Shown here piece by piece: positions 1-8,496 of a stretch of DNA of 64,000 nucleotides (positions are counted from its first letter, which is position 1; every line of letters starts with the position of its first letter). The notes under the pieces were generated by a model, which saw nothing but the letters and a program-made list of their open reading frames with translations, made no database searches and was not told the DNA's origin. Position numbers and translations under genes: made by a program. The DNA comes from Kocuria rosea (GTDB taxonomy: Bacteria; Actinomycetota; Actinomycetes; Actinomycetales; Micrococcaceae): positions 62,001 to 126,000 of the forward strand of contig NZ_JAMBOG010000003.1 of NCBI RefSeq assembly GCF_023715525.1. The letters are read 5' to 3'.

Positions 1-102
1 GTCGTGGGCCCCGCGCCGCGCGCCACCGGGCGCGCCCCGCGCGCCGGGGAGCTGGTGCGGGCCCAGGACGCCGGCGTCCGGACCGCGGGAGTCGTGCTGT
101 GA
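1..102 (+). CDS. ABC transporter ATP-binding protein, C-terminal end only
   Basis: Only the last 33 codons lie in the window, ending in TGA at 100-102. The visible tail (GELVRAQDAGVRTAGVVL) has no motif of its own. It is called an ABC ATPase because its stop codon overlaps the GTG start of a MacB-type permease by 4 bp (GTGA), the usual arrangement of LolD/MacB-type ATPase and permease genes. The assignment rests on context, not on ATPase motifs. Confidence 0.5.
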   Translation, partial: VVGPAPRATGRAPRAGELVRAQDAGVRTAGVVL

Positions 103-1379
103 CGGGGGCGGAGCTGCTCCGGAGCGCCGTGGGCAACACGTGGCGCGCCCGGGCCCGGGCCGTGCTCACGGTGCTGGCCGTGTTCATCGGCGCGTTCGCG
201 CTCACCCTGACCTCCGGGATGGGCACCGGGGTGAACCGGTACATCGACGACACCGTGGCCGCCTTCGGCGACGCCGAGTCGCTCTACGTCCAGCGCTCCC
301 ACCCGCTGGTCGAGATGTCCGCCGGCTCCCGGCCCCGGGTCTACGACCCGGACACCACCCGCGTCCAGACCGGCTTCGGGGTGTCCTTCGAGGGGCTCTC
401 CCCCGAGGACGTCGAGCTCATCGAGGCGATGGACGGCGTGGCGTCGGTGGAGCCGATGTACTCGGTCACCCCGACCTATCTGGAGTCCGCCGGCGGCGAC
501 CGGTTCCAGCTCTCCCTCGGCATCCCCGTCGACGCCGAGGGGCTGCAGATGGTGGCCGGGCGCATCCCGGCGACCGGCGAGGACGAGATCGCCGTGCCCG
601 ACAGCTGGGTCCAGGACCTGGGGTTCCCCTCGGCCGGGGCCGCCGTCGGCGCGACGGTGCAGGTCGTCATGACCAACATGGCCGAGCAGGTCCGGTCCTT
701 CCCCGCCACGGTCTCCGGGGTCACCCGCTCCAGCCTCGCCGGCACAACCCTCTACCCCATCCCCTCCACGTCCTTCAACGAGCGCCTCCACGACTTCCAG
801 GTCGGCGGAGGCCCGCACCCGGTGCCGGAGAGCTATCTGATGGCCACGGTCACCGTGGAGGAGCTGTCCCGCGCCGCGGAGGTCCAGGCGCGGCTGGAGG
901 AGGAGGGCATGGTGGGCTCGACCGTGGAGGACAAGCTGGGCATGTTCCGGGCCGTGATCAACGGCATCGTGTGGATCCTCAACACCTCCGCGGTCGTCGC
1001 GCTGCTCGCGGCCGGGCTGGGGATCGTCAACACCCTGCTGATGTCCGTGCAGGAGCGCACGCGCGAGATCGGGCTGATGAAGGCCATGGGCATGGGCGGC
1101 GGCAGGGTGTTCGGCCTGTTCTCGCTGGAGGCCGTGTTCATCGGCTTCCTCGGGGCCACCCTCGGTGCGGTCGCGGGCGTCACCGTGGGCTCCTTCGCCA
1201 GCCGGGCCCTCGCCGGGGGCCTGCTCGCCGGGCTGCCGGGGCTGTCCCTGTTCGCCTTCGAGGCGGGGAAGGTCCTGCTGATCGTCCTGTCCGTCATGGT
1301 GATCGCGTTCCTGGCCGGCACGATGCCCGCCGTCCGGGCGGCCCGAAAGGATCCCATCACCGCGCTGAGGCACGAGTGA
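99..1379 (+). CDS. MacB/FtsX-type ABC transporter permease
   Basis: 426 aa, GTG start overlapping the preceding gene. One N-terminal membrane helix at about residues 20-42 is followed by an extracytoplasmic MacB_PCD-like domain (about 45-280). Three more helices lie at roughly 285-312, 340-366 and 385-408. The loop SVQERTREIGLMKAMGM after the second helix is the signature of FtsX permeases that couple to the ATPase. Such pairs move lipoproteins, peptides or antibiotics out of the membrane rather than importing solutes. The substrate cannot be read from the sequence. Confidence 0.88.
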   Translation: MTGAELLRSAVGNTWRARARAVLTVLAVFIGAFALTLTSGMGTGVNRYIDDTVAAFGDAESLYVQRSHPLVEMSAGSRPRVYDPDTTRVQTGFGVSFEGLSPEDVELIEAMDGVASVEPMYSVTPTYLESAGGDRFQLSLGIPVDAEGLQMVAGRIPATGEDEIAVPDSWVQDLGFPSAGAAVGATVQVVMTNMAEQVRSFPATVSGVTRSSLAGTTLYPIPSTSFNERLHDFQVGGGPHPVPESYLMATVTVEELSRAAEVQARLEEEGMVGSTVEDKLGMFRAVINGIVWILNTSAVVALLAAGLGIVNTLLMSVQERTREIGLMKAMGMGGGRVFGLFSLEAVFIGFLGATLGAVAGVTVGSFASRALAGGLLAGLPGLSLFAFEAGKVLLIVLSVMVIAFLAGTMPAVRAARKDPITALRHE

Positions 1380-1440
1380 GCACGACCGCCGGCACCGGAC
1401 CGCCGCAGGAGATCCCGCCGGGACCTGCCGGCGGGCGCGC

Positions 1441-2807
1441 TCAGACGGCCTTGCCGGGGTTGAGGATGTCGTGCGGGTCGAGGACGGCCTTGATCCGGTG
1501 CTGCAGGTCCCGGGAGAGCTCGCCGACCTCGGCGGTGAACCAGTCCCGCTTGAGCAGGCCCACACCGTGCTCGCCGGTCAGGGTGCCGCCGAGGCTCTGG
1601 GCGAGCTCGAACATCCGGGCCAGGGCGGTCTTCGGGGCGCCCTCCGTGATGGACCCGTGCGGCCCGACCACGATGACGGGGTGCAGGTTGCCGTCGGCGG
1701 CGTGGGCGATCGTGCAGATCTCCACGCCCGTCTCCCGGGCGATCTGTTGGATGCCGGTGACGGCCTCGGCGAGCCGGTTGCGCGGCACGCCCACGTCCCC
1801 GATGGAGGGCCGGCCCAGCTTCTCCAGCGAGGGGATCGCGTCCCGGCGGGCCTGGAGCAGGGCCTCGGCCTGCAGGGGGTCGTCGGCGATCAGGATCGAG
1901 TCCGCGAAGGGCTCGACGGCCCGGAGCACCACGTCGCGCTCGATCCCGGCGCCGAAGCCGTCGGTCTGCGCGAGCAGGAAGGCCTCGCCGCGCCGGCGGT
2001 GGTCGGTGCCGGTGGCGAGGTCGATGGCGCCGAGGGTCGGGCCGTCGACGAGCTCGAGCACCGAGGGCGTGGCCCGGGCCGCCACCACGGCGGAGGCGGC
2101 CGCCGCCGCGGCGCCCACGTCCCGGAAGTAGGCGGCGAGGGTGGCCGTGGCCACCGGCGCCGGGCGCAGCCGCAGCGTCGCCTCGACGACGACGCCGAGG
2201 GTGCCCTCGGAGCCGATGAACAGCGCGTTCAGGTCGTAGCCGGTCACGGCCTTGAGGGTCCGGGTCCCGGTGACCAGCACCCGGCCGTCGGCGAGGACGA
2301 CCTTCAGCCCGAGCACCGCCTCGCGCGTCACGCCGTACTTGGCGCAGCGCATGCCCCCGGCGTTGGTGGCGATGTTGCCGCGGAGCAGATGGCGGTGCTG
2401 GCGGGGTCCGGGGCGTAGAACAGGCCGTGTTCGGCCGCCGCCGCGTTGAGGTCGGCGTTGAGCACGCCCGGCTCCACGACCGCGGTCTGCTCCACCGGGT
2501 CGATGCCGAGGATCCGGTTCATCCGCTTCACGTCGAGGACGATCTCGCCGGCCCGCGCGGCGGCGCCGGCGGCGAGGCCCGTGCCGGCCCCGCGCGGGAC
2601 GACGGGGATGCGGTGCTCGTGGGCCAGCCGGAGGGTCTCGACGACGTCCTGGACCGACTCGGCCCGGACGACGCCGTCCGGCAGCGTCGGCGGGACGTAG
2701 CCCGACCGGTCCGTGCGCACCCGCTCGAGCTCCGCGGGCTCCTGGGTGAAGCGGGGCAGCGCGGCCAGGACCTCGGACAGGCGGTGGGCGGGGCTGTTGC
2801 TGGTCAT
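1441..2807 (-). pseudogene. FAD-linked oxidase (glycolate oxidase subunit GlcD type), frameshifted
   Basis: Start ATG at 2807 with a strong AAGGAGG site. The first frame (about 142 codons) gives the PCMH-type FAD domain with PRGAGTGLAAGA and ends at FYAPDPASTAICS. The next residues expected in this family are IGGNIATNAGG. GNIATNAGGMRCAKYG appears at once, but in another frame, with the junction at 2380-2382. Inserting four bases there (for example ATCG) restores CSIGGN exactly. The second frame carries the FAD-oxidase C domain, with the GEHGVG motif near its end, and finishes in NPGKAV as full-length homologues do. The family oxidises 2-hydroxyacids such as glycolate or lactate. It is a pseudogene unless the missing bases are an assembly error. 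Confidence 0.85.
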
Positions 2808-2912
2808 CGGTCGCCTCCTTGCGACGACGGGCGCCGCCGCCCGGTCCCGCGGGACGCGCCGGCCGGTCAGTGCGACCGTAGGCAGTGGTGTGCTCCGGAG
2901 CAACGACCCGGC

Positions 2913-4244
2913 TCAGATGTGGCGCCGTGTTGCAGCCGCTCCCCCGGCCGGGACCCGGGGGCCCCGCACGGCGCCGCCCCGCAGCAGCGCCACCGCCGCG
3001 GCCGTCAGCACCGCGCCCGCCAGGACCAGGCCCGGCGAGAGCCACCAGCTGATCTGCAGGAACGGCGGGACGAAGCCGAGCAGCACCGCGAGCGCCACGC
3101 GCGGCGCGGCGGGCGCCCGGCGCCCCGGCCCAAGCGCCGTCGGGGCGCGCTCGGCGCGCACCAGGGGCACGCTGAGCGCGGCGAGCACGGCGCCCGCCGC
3201 CACGCCCAGCGGGACCCGCCAGGCCCACCAGGCGGCCGAGCCGGGCTCCGGGTCGGGACCGCCGAGGAGGAACCACCCCGCCGCCACGGCCACGATCACC
3301 GGCAGGTGCCACAGGTAGACGGTCATGGCGCGGCCGCCCACGAGCAGGGCCACGAGCTGGGCCGGCCGGGCGCGCATCAGCCGCGCGAGCGCCGGCGCGG
3401 CCACCTGCAGCAGGCACGCCTGCGCCACCCCGAGCAGCACCATGCAGACGGTGGCGGGGTTGAGGTTGGTGAGCATGTCCGGGGCGTACCAGCCGGCACG
3501 CACGAGCAGGCCGAGCGCGAGGACGCACCCGGCCGCGACGGCCAGCAGCCACGGCACGGGACGGCGCGCGAACGCGCCGTCGGCGCGGAAGAAGCCCAGC
3601 TGCTGCACGAGGGGCCACACGAGGACGAGATTGGCCAGGCCCACCCAGGCCGCGCCGGTGGTGATCCGCAGGGCGTCCACGGCCACGACCCCCGCCAGCA
3701 GCACCAGCACGGTCCCCCGCGGCGCCCGGTCGTGCCACCGGGCCGCGAGGGGCAGCAGCGCCTGGCACGCGAGGTAGGCGGCGAGGAACCACAGGGGCAT
3801 GCCCACGCCCTGGAGCACCATCACCAGCAGCTCCGGCGGGGCGCCGGCCACGAGGGCGGCCCCGCAGGCGAGCGCCAGCACGGTCCACAGGACCAGCGCG
3901 GGGCGCAGGAGGCGCAGCGCCCGGAGGCGGACCCAGCCGGGGCCGCCCCCGCCGCGGGCGGCGTGCCGGCGCCAGGACAGCACCGACGCGTGCCCGCCCA
4001 CGACGAAGAACAGGGGCATCACCTGGAGCACCCAGGTGGCCCACCAGTACCAGGGCTGCCGGGTGGGGACCATGACGGTGGCGGGCTCCCCGGTCGCGGG
4101 GTCGGCCGTCACCGTGACCATGAGCAGGTGGATCAGGACCACGGCCAGGAGGCATCCGGTGCGGGCGGCGTCGACGGCGGGATCCCTTTCCGCGGGCGCC
4201 TCCGCGCCCCGGGCGGAGGCGCCGGCGAGGGCGGGCTCAGCCAC
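2913..4244 (-). CDS. acyltransferase family 3 integral membrane protein
   Basis: 443 aa with about ten membrane helices. The opening VDAARTGCLLAVVLIHLLMV and later PLFFVVGGHASVLSWRR match the N-terminal half of acyltransferase-3 proteins, which O-acylate sugars, lipids or antibiotics at the membrane. The GTG start at 4244 overlaps the stop of the upstream gene by 8 bp, so the two are translationally coupled. The C-terminal 20 residues are basic and probably cytoplasmic. The acceptor molecule is unknown. Confidence 0.8.
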   Translation of the reverse strand: MAEPALAGASARGAEAPAERDPAVDAARTGCLLAVVLIHLLMVTVTADPATGEPATVMVPTRQPWYWWATWVLQVMPLFFVVGGHASVLSWRRHAARGGGGPGWVRLRALRLLRPALVLWTVLALACGAALVAGAPPELLVMVLQGVGMPLWFLAAYLACQALLPLAARWHDRAPRGTVLVLLAGVVAVDALRITTGAAWVGLANLVLVWPLVQQLGFFRADGAFARRPVPWLLAVAAGCVLALGLLVRAGWYAPDMLTNLNPATVCMVLLGVAQACLLQVAAPALARLMRARPAQLVALLVGGRAMTVYLWHLPVIVAVAAGWFLLGGPDPEPGSAAWWAWRVPLGVAAGAVLAALSVPLVRAERAPTALGPGRRAPAAPRVALAVLLGFVPPFLQISWWLSPGLVLAGAVLTAAAVALLRGGAVRGPRVPAGGAAATRRHI

Positions 4245-4725
4245 GCCGTCGGGCGCCGGCCGCGCCCACGACCACGGCGAGGACCGGCAGCGCGGACGCC
4301 GCGAGCGCGAAGGCCACGAGGGCGAGCAGCACGAGGACGGCGTCGCCGGGCGTGACCGCGAGCATCCCGGGCCGCTGCCCGGCGCCGGCCAGCGTGCCCG
4401 CCGGCAGCGCCGCCTGGGGCACCAGGACGGCCGTGAGGGCCACGCCCGCCCACAGCACCACCGCGGGCGCTGCGGGGCCGCGGCGCCCGTCGAGGAACGC
4501 CCAGGCGACGGCGAGCAGCCCGGCGGCGAGCAGGCCCGCCGGGAACGCGTCGACGCCCGTCCCGCCCTGCGCCGCCCCGAGCCGGCCCACGAGGGCGGCC
4601 ACGGCCACGCCGGTCAGCAGGACGGCTCCGGCCTGCAGCAGCAGCCACAGCCCGGTCCGCCCGGTGCCCGCGGGGTGTCGGTGCGCGGGGGGGACGGCGC
4701 CGCCCGCCGGGAGGTCTGCCGTCAT
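4237..4725 (-). CDS. small integral membrane protein, unknown
   Basis: 162 aa from ATG 4725, which has GGAG ten bases upstream. An upstream in-frame start at 4773 has no ribosome site. After a 20-residue soluble N-terminus there are four likely membrane helices separated by short loops. I do not recognise the family. It overlaps the acyltransferase gene by 8 bp and is probably its partner or an accessory protein of the same operon. Confidence 0.65.
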   Translation of the reverse strand: MTADLPAGGAVPPAHRHPAGTGRTGLWLLLQAGAVLLTGVAVAALVGRLGAAQGGTGVDAFPAGLLAAGLLAVAWAFLDGRRGPAAPAVVLWAGVALTAVLVPQAALPAGTLAGAGQRPGMLAVTPGDAVLVLLALVAFALAASALPVLAVVVGAAGARRRG

Positions 4726-4856
4726 GGTGGGTCTCCTCGCCGGGGCCGACAGTGCTGAGCGAAGCATAAGCACCCGGGCGCCGTTCGCAGGAGAGAACGC
4801 GGAGAGGACGACACGCCGCCGGGTCCTGCGGACGGGCGGAGGACCGGGCGGGCACG

Positions 4857-4896
4857 CGGCGCCGTGCGGTGGGCACCGGCCCGCCGCACGGCGCCG
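4857..4896. repeat. long perfect hairpin in the spacer before tRNA-Gly
   Basis: GGCGCCGTGCGG at 4858-4869 pairs with CCGCACGGCGCC at 4884-4895. One more C-G pair lies outside, and after a T/G mismatch an inner GGGC/GCCC stem closes on ACCG. It lies between a minus-strand gene that begins at 4725 and a plus-strand tRNA, so it is not an ordinary terminator of either. There is no following T run. It could be a dispersed palindromic element. Confidence 0.6.
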
Positions 4897-4931
4897 TCCC
4901 CCGGGTGGACGACAGCCCCTGCGCGATCAGG

Positions 4932-4937
4932 TAGTGT
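4932..4937 (+). promoter_or_regulatory. candidate -10 box of the tRNA-Gly promoter, with leader hairpin
   Basis: TAGTGT at 4932-4937 lies 30 bases before the mature tRNA. Between them, GGCTCC/GGAGCC at 4946-4951 and 4956-4961 forms a six-pair hairpin with a TGCT loop in the precursor leader. No convincing -35 element is visible. Low confidence. Confidence 0.35.
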
Positions 4938-4967
4938 ATTCCCTCGGCTCCTGCTGGAGCCACGAAT

Positions 4968-5040
4968 GCGGCAGTAGCTCAGCTGGTAGAGCGCCACCTT
5001 GCCATGGTGGAGGTCGCGGGTTCGACTCCCGTCTGCCGCT
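4968..5040 (+). tRNA. tRNA-Gly (anticodon GCC)
   Basis: 73 nt. The acceptor stem GCGGCAG pairs with CTGCCGC at 5033-5039 and the discriminator base is T. D-arm GCTCAGCTGGTAGAGC, anticodon stem CCACC/GGTGG around loop TTGCCAT giving GCC, T-arm GCGGGTTCGACTCCCGT. CCA is not encoded and must be added. Single gene, no neighbouring tRNA. Confidence 0.97.
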
Positions 5041-5181
5041 CTTCCCGTCCCACCGGCAGCCTTCGTCCCGCGCCCGCCCGCGGCGGACACCCCGCCCGCA
5101 CGGATCCCGGCCGCGCCCGCCACGGCCCCCGGGCCCCGCAGCGGCAGGACAGGTCGCAAGCGGTGATGGAAGGCTGGTGGC

Positions 5182-5754
5182 ATGACGGCGAGCTACCGAT
5201 ACGACGTGGAGGTCCTGCACCTGCTCGTGTCCCCCGCGCACGCCTACTTCGGCCGCGCCCGGGACGGCGCGGCCGACGTCCCCAGCACGGACGCCGAGCG
5301 CGTCGAGCTGGTGGCGGGCAAGGGCATCGTCGGCGACCGGTTCTTCGGCAAGGCCGCGCACATGGACGCCGCGGTCACCCTGCTGGCGGTCGAGGCGCTC
5401 GAGGCCATGGCCGGGGACCTCGGCGCCGGGCCCTTCGACCCGCTGCTGCCGCGGCGCAACGTGGTCCTCCGCGGCGCGCAGCTGGCTCCGCTGCTGGGCG
5501 AGGAGTTCGCACTGGAGTCCCGCGGGGCTCTCGTGCGGCTGCGGGGCGGGCGGCCCGCCCACCCCTGCGCCTGGATGGACCGGGTGCTGGCCCCGGGTGC
5601 GCACGCCGCGATGCGCGGGCGGGGAGGCATCCGGTGCCGACCCCTGTCGGACGGGGCCCTGCACCGCGGGCCCGCCGTGCTGCACAGCCCGGTGCCGCTC
5701 GAACCGCAGCGCGCCGGTGCCGCCGTCCTGCGCCGGCCGGAACGGCTGCCGTAG
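5182..5754 (+). CDS. MOSC domain protein
   Basis: 190 aa. MOSC domains form a beta-barrel that handles molybdenum-cofactor sulfur or uses the cofactor for N-hydroxylated substrates. The glycine-rich GKGIVGDRFFGK (47-57) and RRNVVLRG (91-98) are the family's conserved strands. HPCAWMD supplies the conserved cysteine, residue 129. It is a stand-alone MOSC protein of the short type, without the N-terminal barrel of MOCOS. No molybdenum enzyme is nearby. The ATG is preceded by AAGGCTGG, a modest ribosome site. Confidence 0.85.
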   Translation: MTASYRYDVEVLHLLVSPAHAYFGRARDGAADVPSTDAERVELVAGKGIVGDRFFGKAAHMDAAVTLLAVEALEAMAGDLGAGPFDPLLPRRNVVLRGAQLAPLLGEEFALESRGALVRLRGGRPAHPCAWMDRVLAPGAHAAMRGRGGIRCRPLSDGALHRGPAVLHSPVPLEPQRAGAAVLRRPERLP

Positions 5755-5825
5755 CACCCACGGCGGCGACCGGAGTCACCCCGTCCCCCGACCACGCCCA
5801 CGACCACGTCCCTGCGGGAATAGCG

Positions 5826-5841
5826 ACCGTGCCTGCACGGT
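5826..5841. promoter_or_regulatory. 16-bp inverted repeat upstream of the DUF4193 gene
   Basis: ACCGTGC-CT-GCACGGT, perfect 7-bp arms, 55 bases before the ATG at 5897. Spacing and symmetry suit a dimeric regulator's operator in the promoter region. No regulator is assigned. Confidence 0.4.
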
Positions 5842-5896
5842 TGTCCGCTGGGCACGAACGCCACAGCGGCGTCCAGCGAAAGGAACCCAAGAACCC

Positions 5897-6202
5897 ATGG
5901 CCACCGATTACGACGCCCCGCGCGTCACGCCGGAAGACCAGCCCGCCAACGAGTCGCTCGAGGCGATCCAGGCCCAGCGCAGCGCGATCACCCAGACCGC
6001 GGTGATCGACGCCGAGGACCTCGACACGGCCGAAGGCATCGACCTGCCCGGCGCCGACCTCTCGCACGAGGAGCTCACCGTCCAGGTCATCCCCGAGCAG
6101 GAGGACGAGTTCACCTGCGCCTCCTGCTTCCTGGTGCGCCACCGCAGCCAGCTGGCCCGCAACACCGACGGGCACAAGTACTGCAGCGACTGCGAGGCCT
6201 GA
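5897..6202 (+). CDS. DUF4193 domain protein with four-cysteine zinc-binding motif
   Basis: 101 aa acidic protein from ATG 5897, upstream sequence AAGGAACCC. The family is confined to actinobacteria and is highly conserved (the M. tuberculosis member is Rv2699c, as I recall). The N-terminal two thirds are Glu/Asp-rich. The C-terminus has CxxC (74, 77) and CxxC (96, 99), a zinc-ribbon arrangement. No enzymatic residues are seen. Function is unknown; a small regulatory or RNA-polymerase-associated role is only a guess. Confidence 0.85.
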   Translation: MATDYDAPRVTPEDQPANESLEAIQAQRSAITQTAVIDAEDLDTAEGIDLPGADLSHEELTVQVIPEQEDEFTCASCFLVRHRSQLARNTDGHKYCSDCEA

Positions 6203-6210
6203 CCCGCCCC

Positions 6211-6251
6211 GCTCCCCCGGGGAGCCGTCGTCCCCCGGCCGCAGGGGCCGG
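6211..6251 (+). terminator. tandem hairpins after the DUF4193 gene
   Basis: GCTCCC-CCG-GGGAGC at 6211-6225 and CCGGCC-GCAGG-GGCCGG at 6235-6251, starting nine bases after the stop at 6202. GC-rich hairpins without a long U run are typical in this GC range. Confidence 0.45.
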
Positions 6252-6328
6252 CGGTGGGGAAAACCGCAGCCGTAACAGGTGGAGAACGTCGCAGTCGGGA
6301 GCAGGCCGCCGACCGTAGCGTGAGTGCC

Positions 6329-7774
6329 ATGAGCACACCGCACGACACCCGGCCCCTGCCGCCCGCCCCGTGGAACCGCTCCGGGAGCACGGGCGCCCCC
6401 GGCGACGACGCCCACCACCCCCCGGCCGACGCCGGGCCCGCCCACGGCCCTGCCACCGGCCCCGGCGCCACCGCCGCCGGCCCCGGCGCCCCCCGCAGCG
6501 GGTTCCGCGAGTGGGGGCCGTGGTCGCCCAGGACCCTGTTCTTCGGCTCGACCGACCTCGTGGTGGACGCCGCGCTCGGCACCCTGTGGCTGACCGCGCT
6601 GTTCTCCCTGCTCGCCGCGGCCATCGCCTCCCTGCCCGTCCTGGTGGGCGTGGTCCTGCTGGTGGCGGCGGTCTACGCGGTCCGCGGGATCGAGTGGATC
6701 GAGCGCCGCCGCACGCAGGCGGCGTTCGGTCTCCACCTGCCCGCCCCCCACCGGCGCCGCTCCCCGCGCCCCGACGGCTGGCGCCACCTGCACCAGCTGT
6801 GGCTGGACGTCTCCGACGGCGCGTTCTGGACCGGACTGCTGCACCTGGCCCTGACCACGGCCCTGGGCTGGGTCGCGGTCGGCGCGCTCGCCGGGACGGG
6901 CGCGGCCGTCGCCCTGGCCTTCGCCCCGCTGTACGCCGCCGAGAACAACCCCGTGTGGCCCTCCGAGGTGCTCGGCACCTGGCCCGCCTGGGCCGTGGTC
7001 CTCACGGGGATCACCCTGGCGCTGCTCGGCCTGCTGGTCGCCCTGCTGTGCACGGCCGCCCACCGGGGGCTGTCCCGCCTGCTGCTGCGCGTGGACGAGG
7101 CCTCCGAGCTGCGCCGCCGCGCCGCGGCCGCCGCCGCCGCCCGCGAGACCGCGGTGCGCGGCGCCCGCACGGAGCGCTCCCGGATCGAGCGGGACCTGCA
7201 CGACGGCGTGCAGCCCCAGCTCGTGGCCGTGGCCATGAACCTGTCGATGGCCCAGCGGCGGATCGACGACGACCCCGCCGCCGCGAAGGAGCTCATCGGC
7301 GAGGCCCACGCCACGACCAAGGCAGCGATCACCGGGCTGCGCCGCCTCGCCCGCGGCTTCCACCCCGCCGTGCTGGAGGACCGGGGCCTCGACGCCGCCC
7401 TGTCCGCCGTCGCCGCCCAGTCCCCCGTCCCGGTGGCCGTGGACGTGCAGGTGCCGCGCCTGGCCCCGGAGACCGAGGCCGCGGTGTACTTCGCGGTGGC
7501 CGAGGGCCTCGGCAACGTGGTCAAGCACGCCGGGGCCTCCGCCGCCTCCGTCCGGGTGGTCCTCGAGCACGACGCCGCGACCGGCGCCCCGCGCGTGGTC
7601 GCCCGGATCGCCGACGACGGCCGCGGCGGCGCCGTCGTGGTCCCCGGGGGCGGGCTGTCCGGGATCGCCGACCGGATCCGCTCCGCCGGCGGGCGCTTCC
7701 TCCTCGACTCGCCCGCGGGCGGGCCCACCGAGCTGACCGTCGAGCTGCCCGTCGCCCCGGGGGGTGCGTTCTGA
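6329..7774 (+). CDS. two-component sensor histidine kinase, NarL-system type (HisKA_3)
   Basis: 481 aa from ATG 6329. An in-frame GTG at 6254 is possible, but the untranslated reading is favoured because TAGCGT at 6315-6320 could be a -10 box for a nearly leaderless message. Residues 1-60 are Pro/Ala-rich. A 'putative sensor' membrane module follows with about four helices (two pairs around 75-110 and 170-250). The HisKA_3 box ERSRIERDLHDGVQPQLV has phospho-acceptor His 291. The HATPase follows with EGLGNVVKHAG (N box) and DDGRGG (G box). The stop overlaps the regulator's ATG by 1 bp. Confidence 0.92.
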   Translation: MSTPHDTRPLPPAPWNRSGSTGAPGDDAHHPPADAGPAHGPATGPGATAAGPGAPRSGFREWGPWSPRTLFFGSTDLVVDAALGTLWLTALFSLLAAAIASLPVLVGVVLLVAAVYAVRGIEWIERRRTQAAFGLHLPAPHRRRSPRPDGWRHLHQLWLDVSDGAFWTGLLHLALTTALGWVAVGALAGTGAAVALAFAPLYAAENNPVWPSEVLGTWPAWAVVLTGITLALLGLLVALLCTAAHRGLSRLLLRVDEASELRRRAAAAAAARETAVRGARTERSRIERDLHDGVQPQLVAVAMNLSMAQRRIDDDPAAAKELIGEAHATTKAAITGLRRLARGFHPAVLEDRGLDAALSAVAAQSPVPVAVDVQVPRLAPETEAAVYFAVAEGLGNVVKHAGASAASVRVVLEHDAATGAPRVVARIADDGRGGAVVVPGGGLSGIADRIRSAGGRFLLDSPAGGPTELTVELPVAPGGAF

Positions 7775-8496
7775 TGCGCATCGTCATCGCCGAGGACGCC
7801 GTCCTGCTGCGCGCGGGCCTCGTGCGCCTGCTCACCGAGGCCGGCCACGACGTCGTCGCCGACGTCGACACCGCGGAGGGTCTCCTGAAGGCCGTCGAGC
7901 AGCACGGCCCGGACTTCGCGCTCGTGGACGTGCGGCTGCCGCCGACCTTCACGGACGAGGGCATCCGCGCCGCCGTGCTGCTGCGCTCCCAGCACCCCCG
8001 GATCGCGGTGCTCGTGCTCTCCCAGTACGTGGAGGAGCGCTACGCCTCCGAGCTCATCGCCTCCCGCCGGGACGGGCTGGGCTACCTGCTCAAGGACCGG
8101 GTGGCGGACGTCGACCAGTTCCTGGAGTCGGTGGAGACCGTGGGCGCCGGCGGCACCGTCCTGGACCCGGAGGTGGTCTCGCAGCTGCTGGTCCGCTCCC
8201 GCCACCGCCGCGACCTCGACCTGCTCTCCCCGCGCGAGCACGAAGTGCTCGGGCTGATGGCCCAGGGCCTGTCCAACGCCTCGATCGCCGCGAACCTGTT
8301 CCTCACCGAGTCCTCCGTGGAGAAGCACATCCGCTCCGTGTTCACCAAGCTCGGCCTCGCCCACGAGGACGGCGGCAACCGCCGCGTCCGCGCCGTCCTG
8401 CGCTACCTCGGCTATCCCGACCCCGGGCCCGGCCACCCGGCCGCGCCCCACCCGATGTCCCGACCGACCGACACGACCCAGGAGTTCCGGCCATGA
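7774..8496 (+). CDS. LuxR/NarL-family response regulator
   Basis: 240 aa. The receiver domain has the acidic pair ED at 7-8, phospho-acceptor Asp in ALVDVRLPP (about 53) and Lys in YLLKDRV. The C-terminal GerE helix-turn-helix is LSPREHEVLGLMAQGLSN with SSVEKHIRSVFTKLGL as recognition helix. It is the cognate partner of the kinase it overlaps. The last 25 residues are a Pro-rich tail beyond the HTH. Its stop overlaps the next gene by ATGA, so the anchored protein downstream belongs to the same unit. Confidence 0.94.
   Translation: MRIVIAEDAVLLRAGLVRLLTEAGHDVVADVDTAEGLLKAVEQHGPDFALVDVRLPPTFTDEGIRAAVLLRSQHPRIAVLVLSQYVEERYASELIASRRDGLGYLLKDRVADVDQFLESVETVGAGGTVLDPEVVSQLLVRSRHRRDLDLLSPREHEVLGLMAQGLSNASIAANLFLTESSVEKHIRSVFTKLGLAHEDGGNRRVRAVLRYLGYPDPGPGHPAAPHPMSRPTDTTQEFRP

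Noticed and set aside
2328-2903. Intact short FAD protein of 191 aa
   Set aside because: Its C-terminus loses homology at the frameshift, and the rest of the protein follows in another frame, so it is half of one gene.
5375-7570. 731-codon minus-strand frame across MOSC, DUF4193 and kinase genes
   Set aside because: Antisense to three real genes and no motif.
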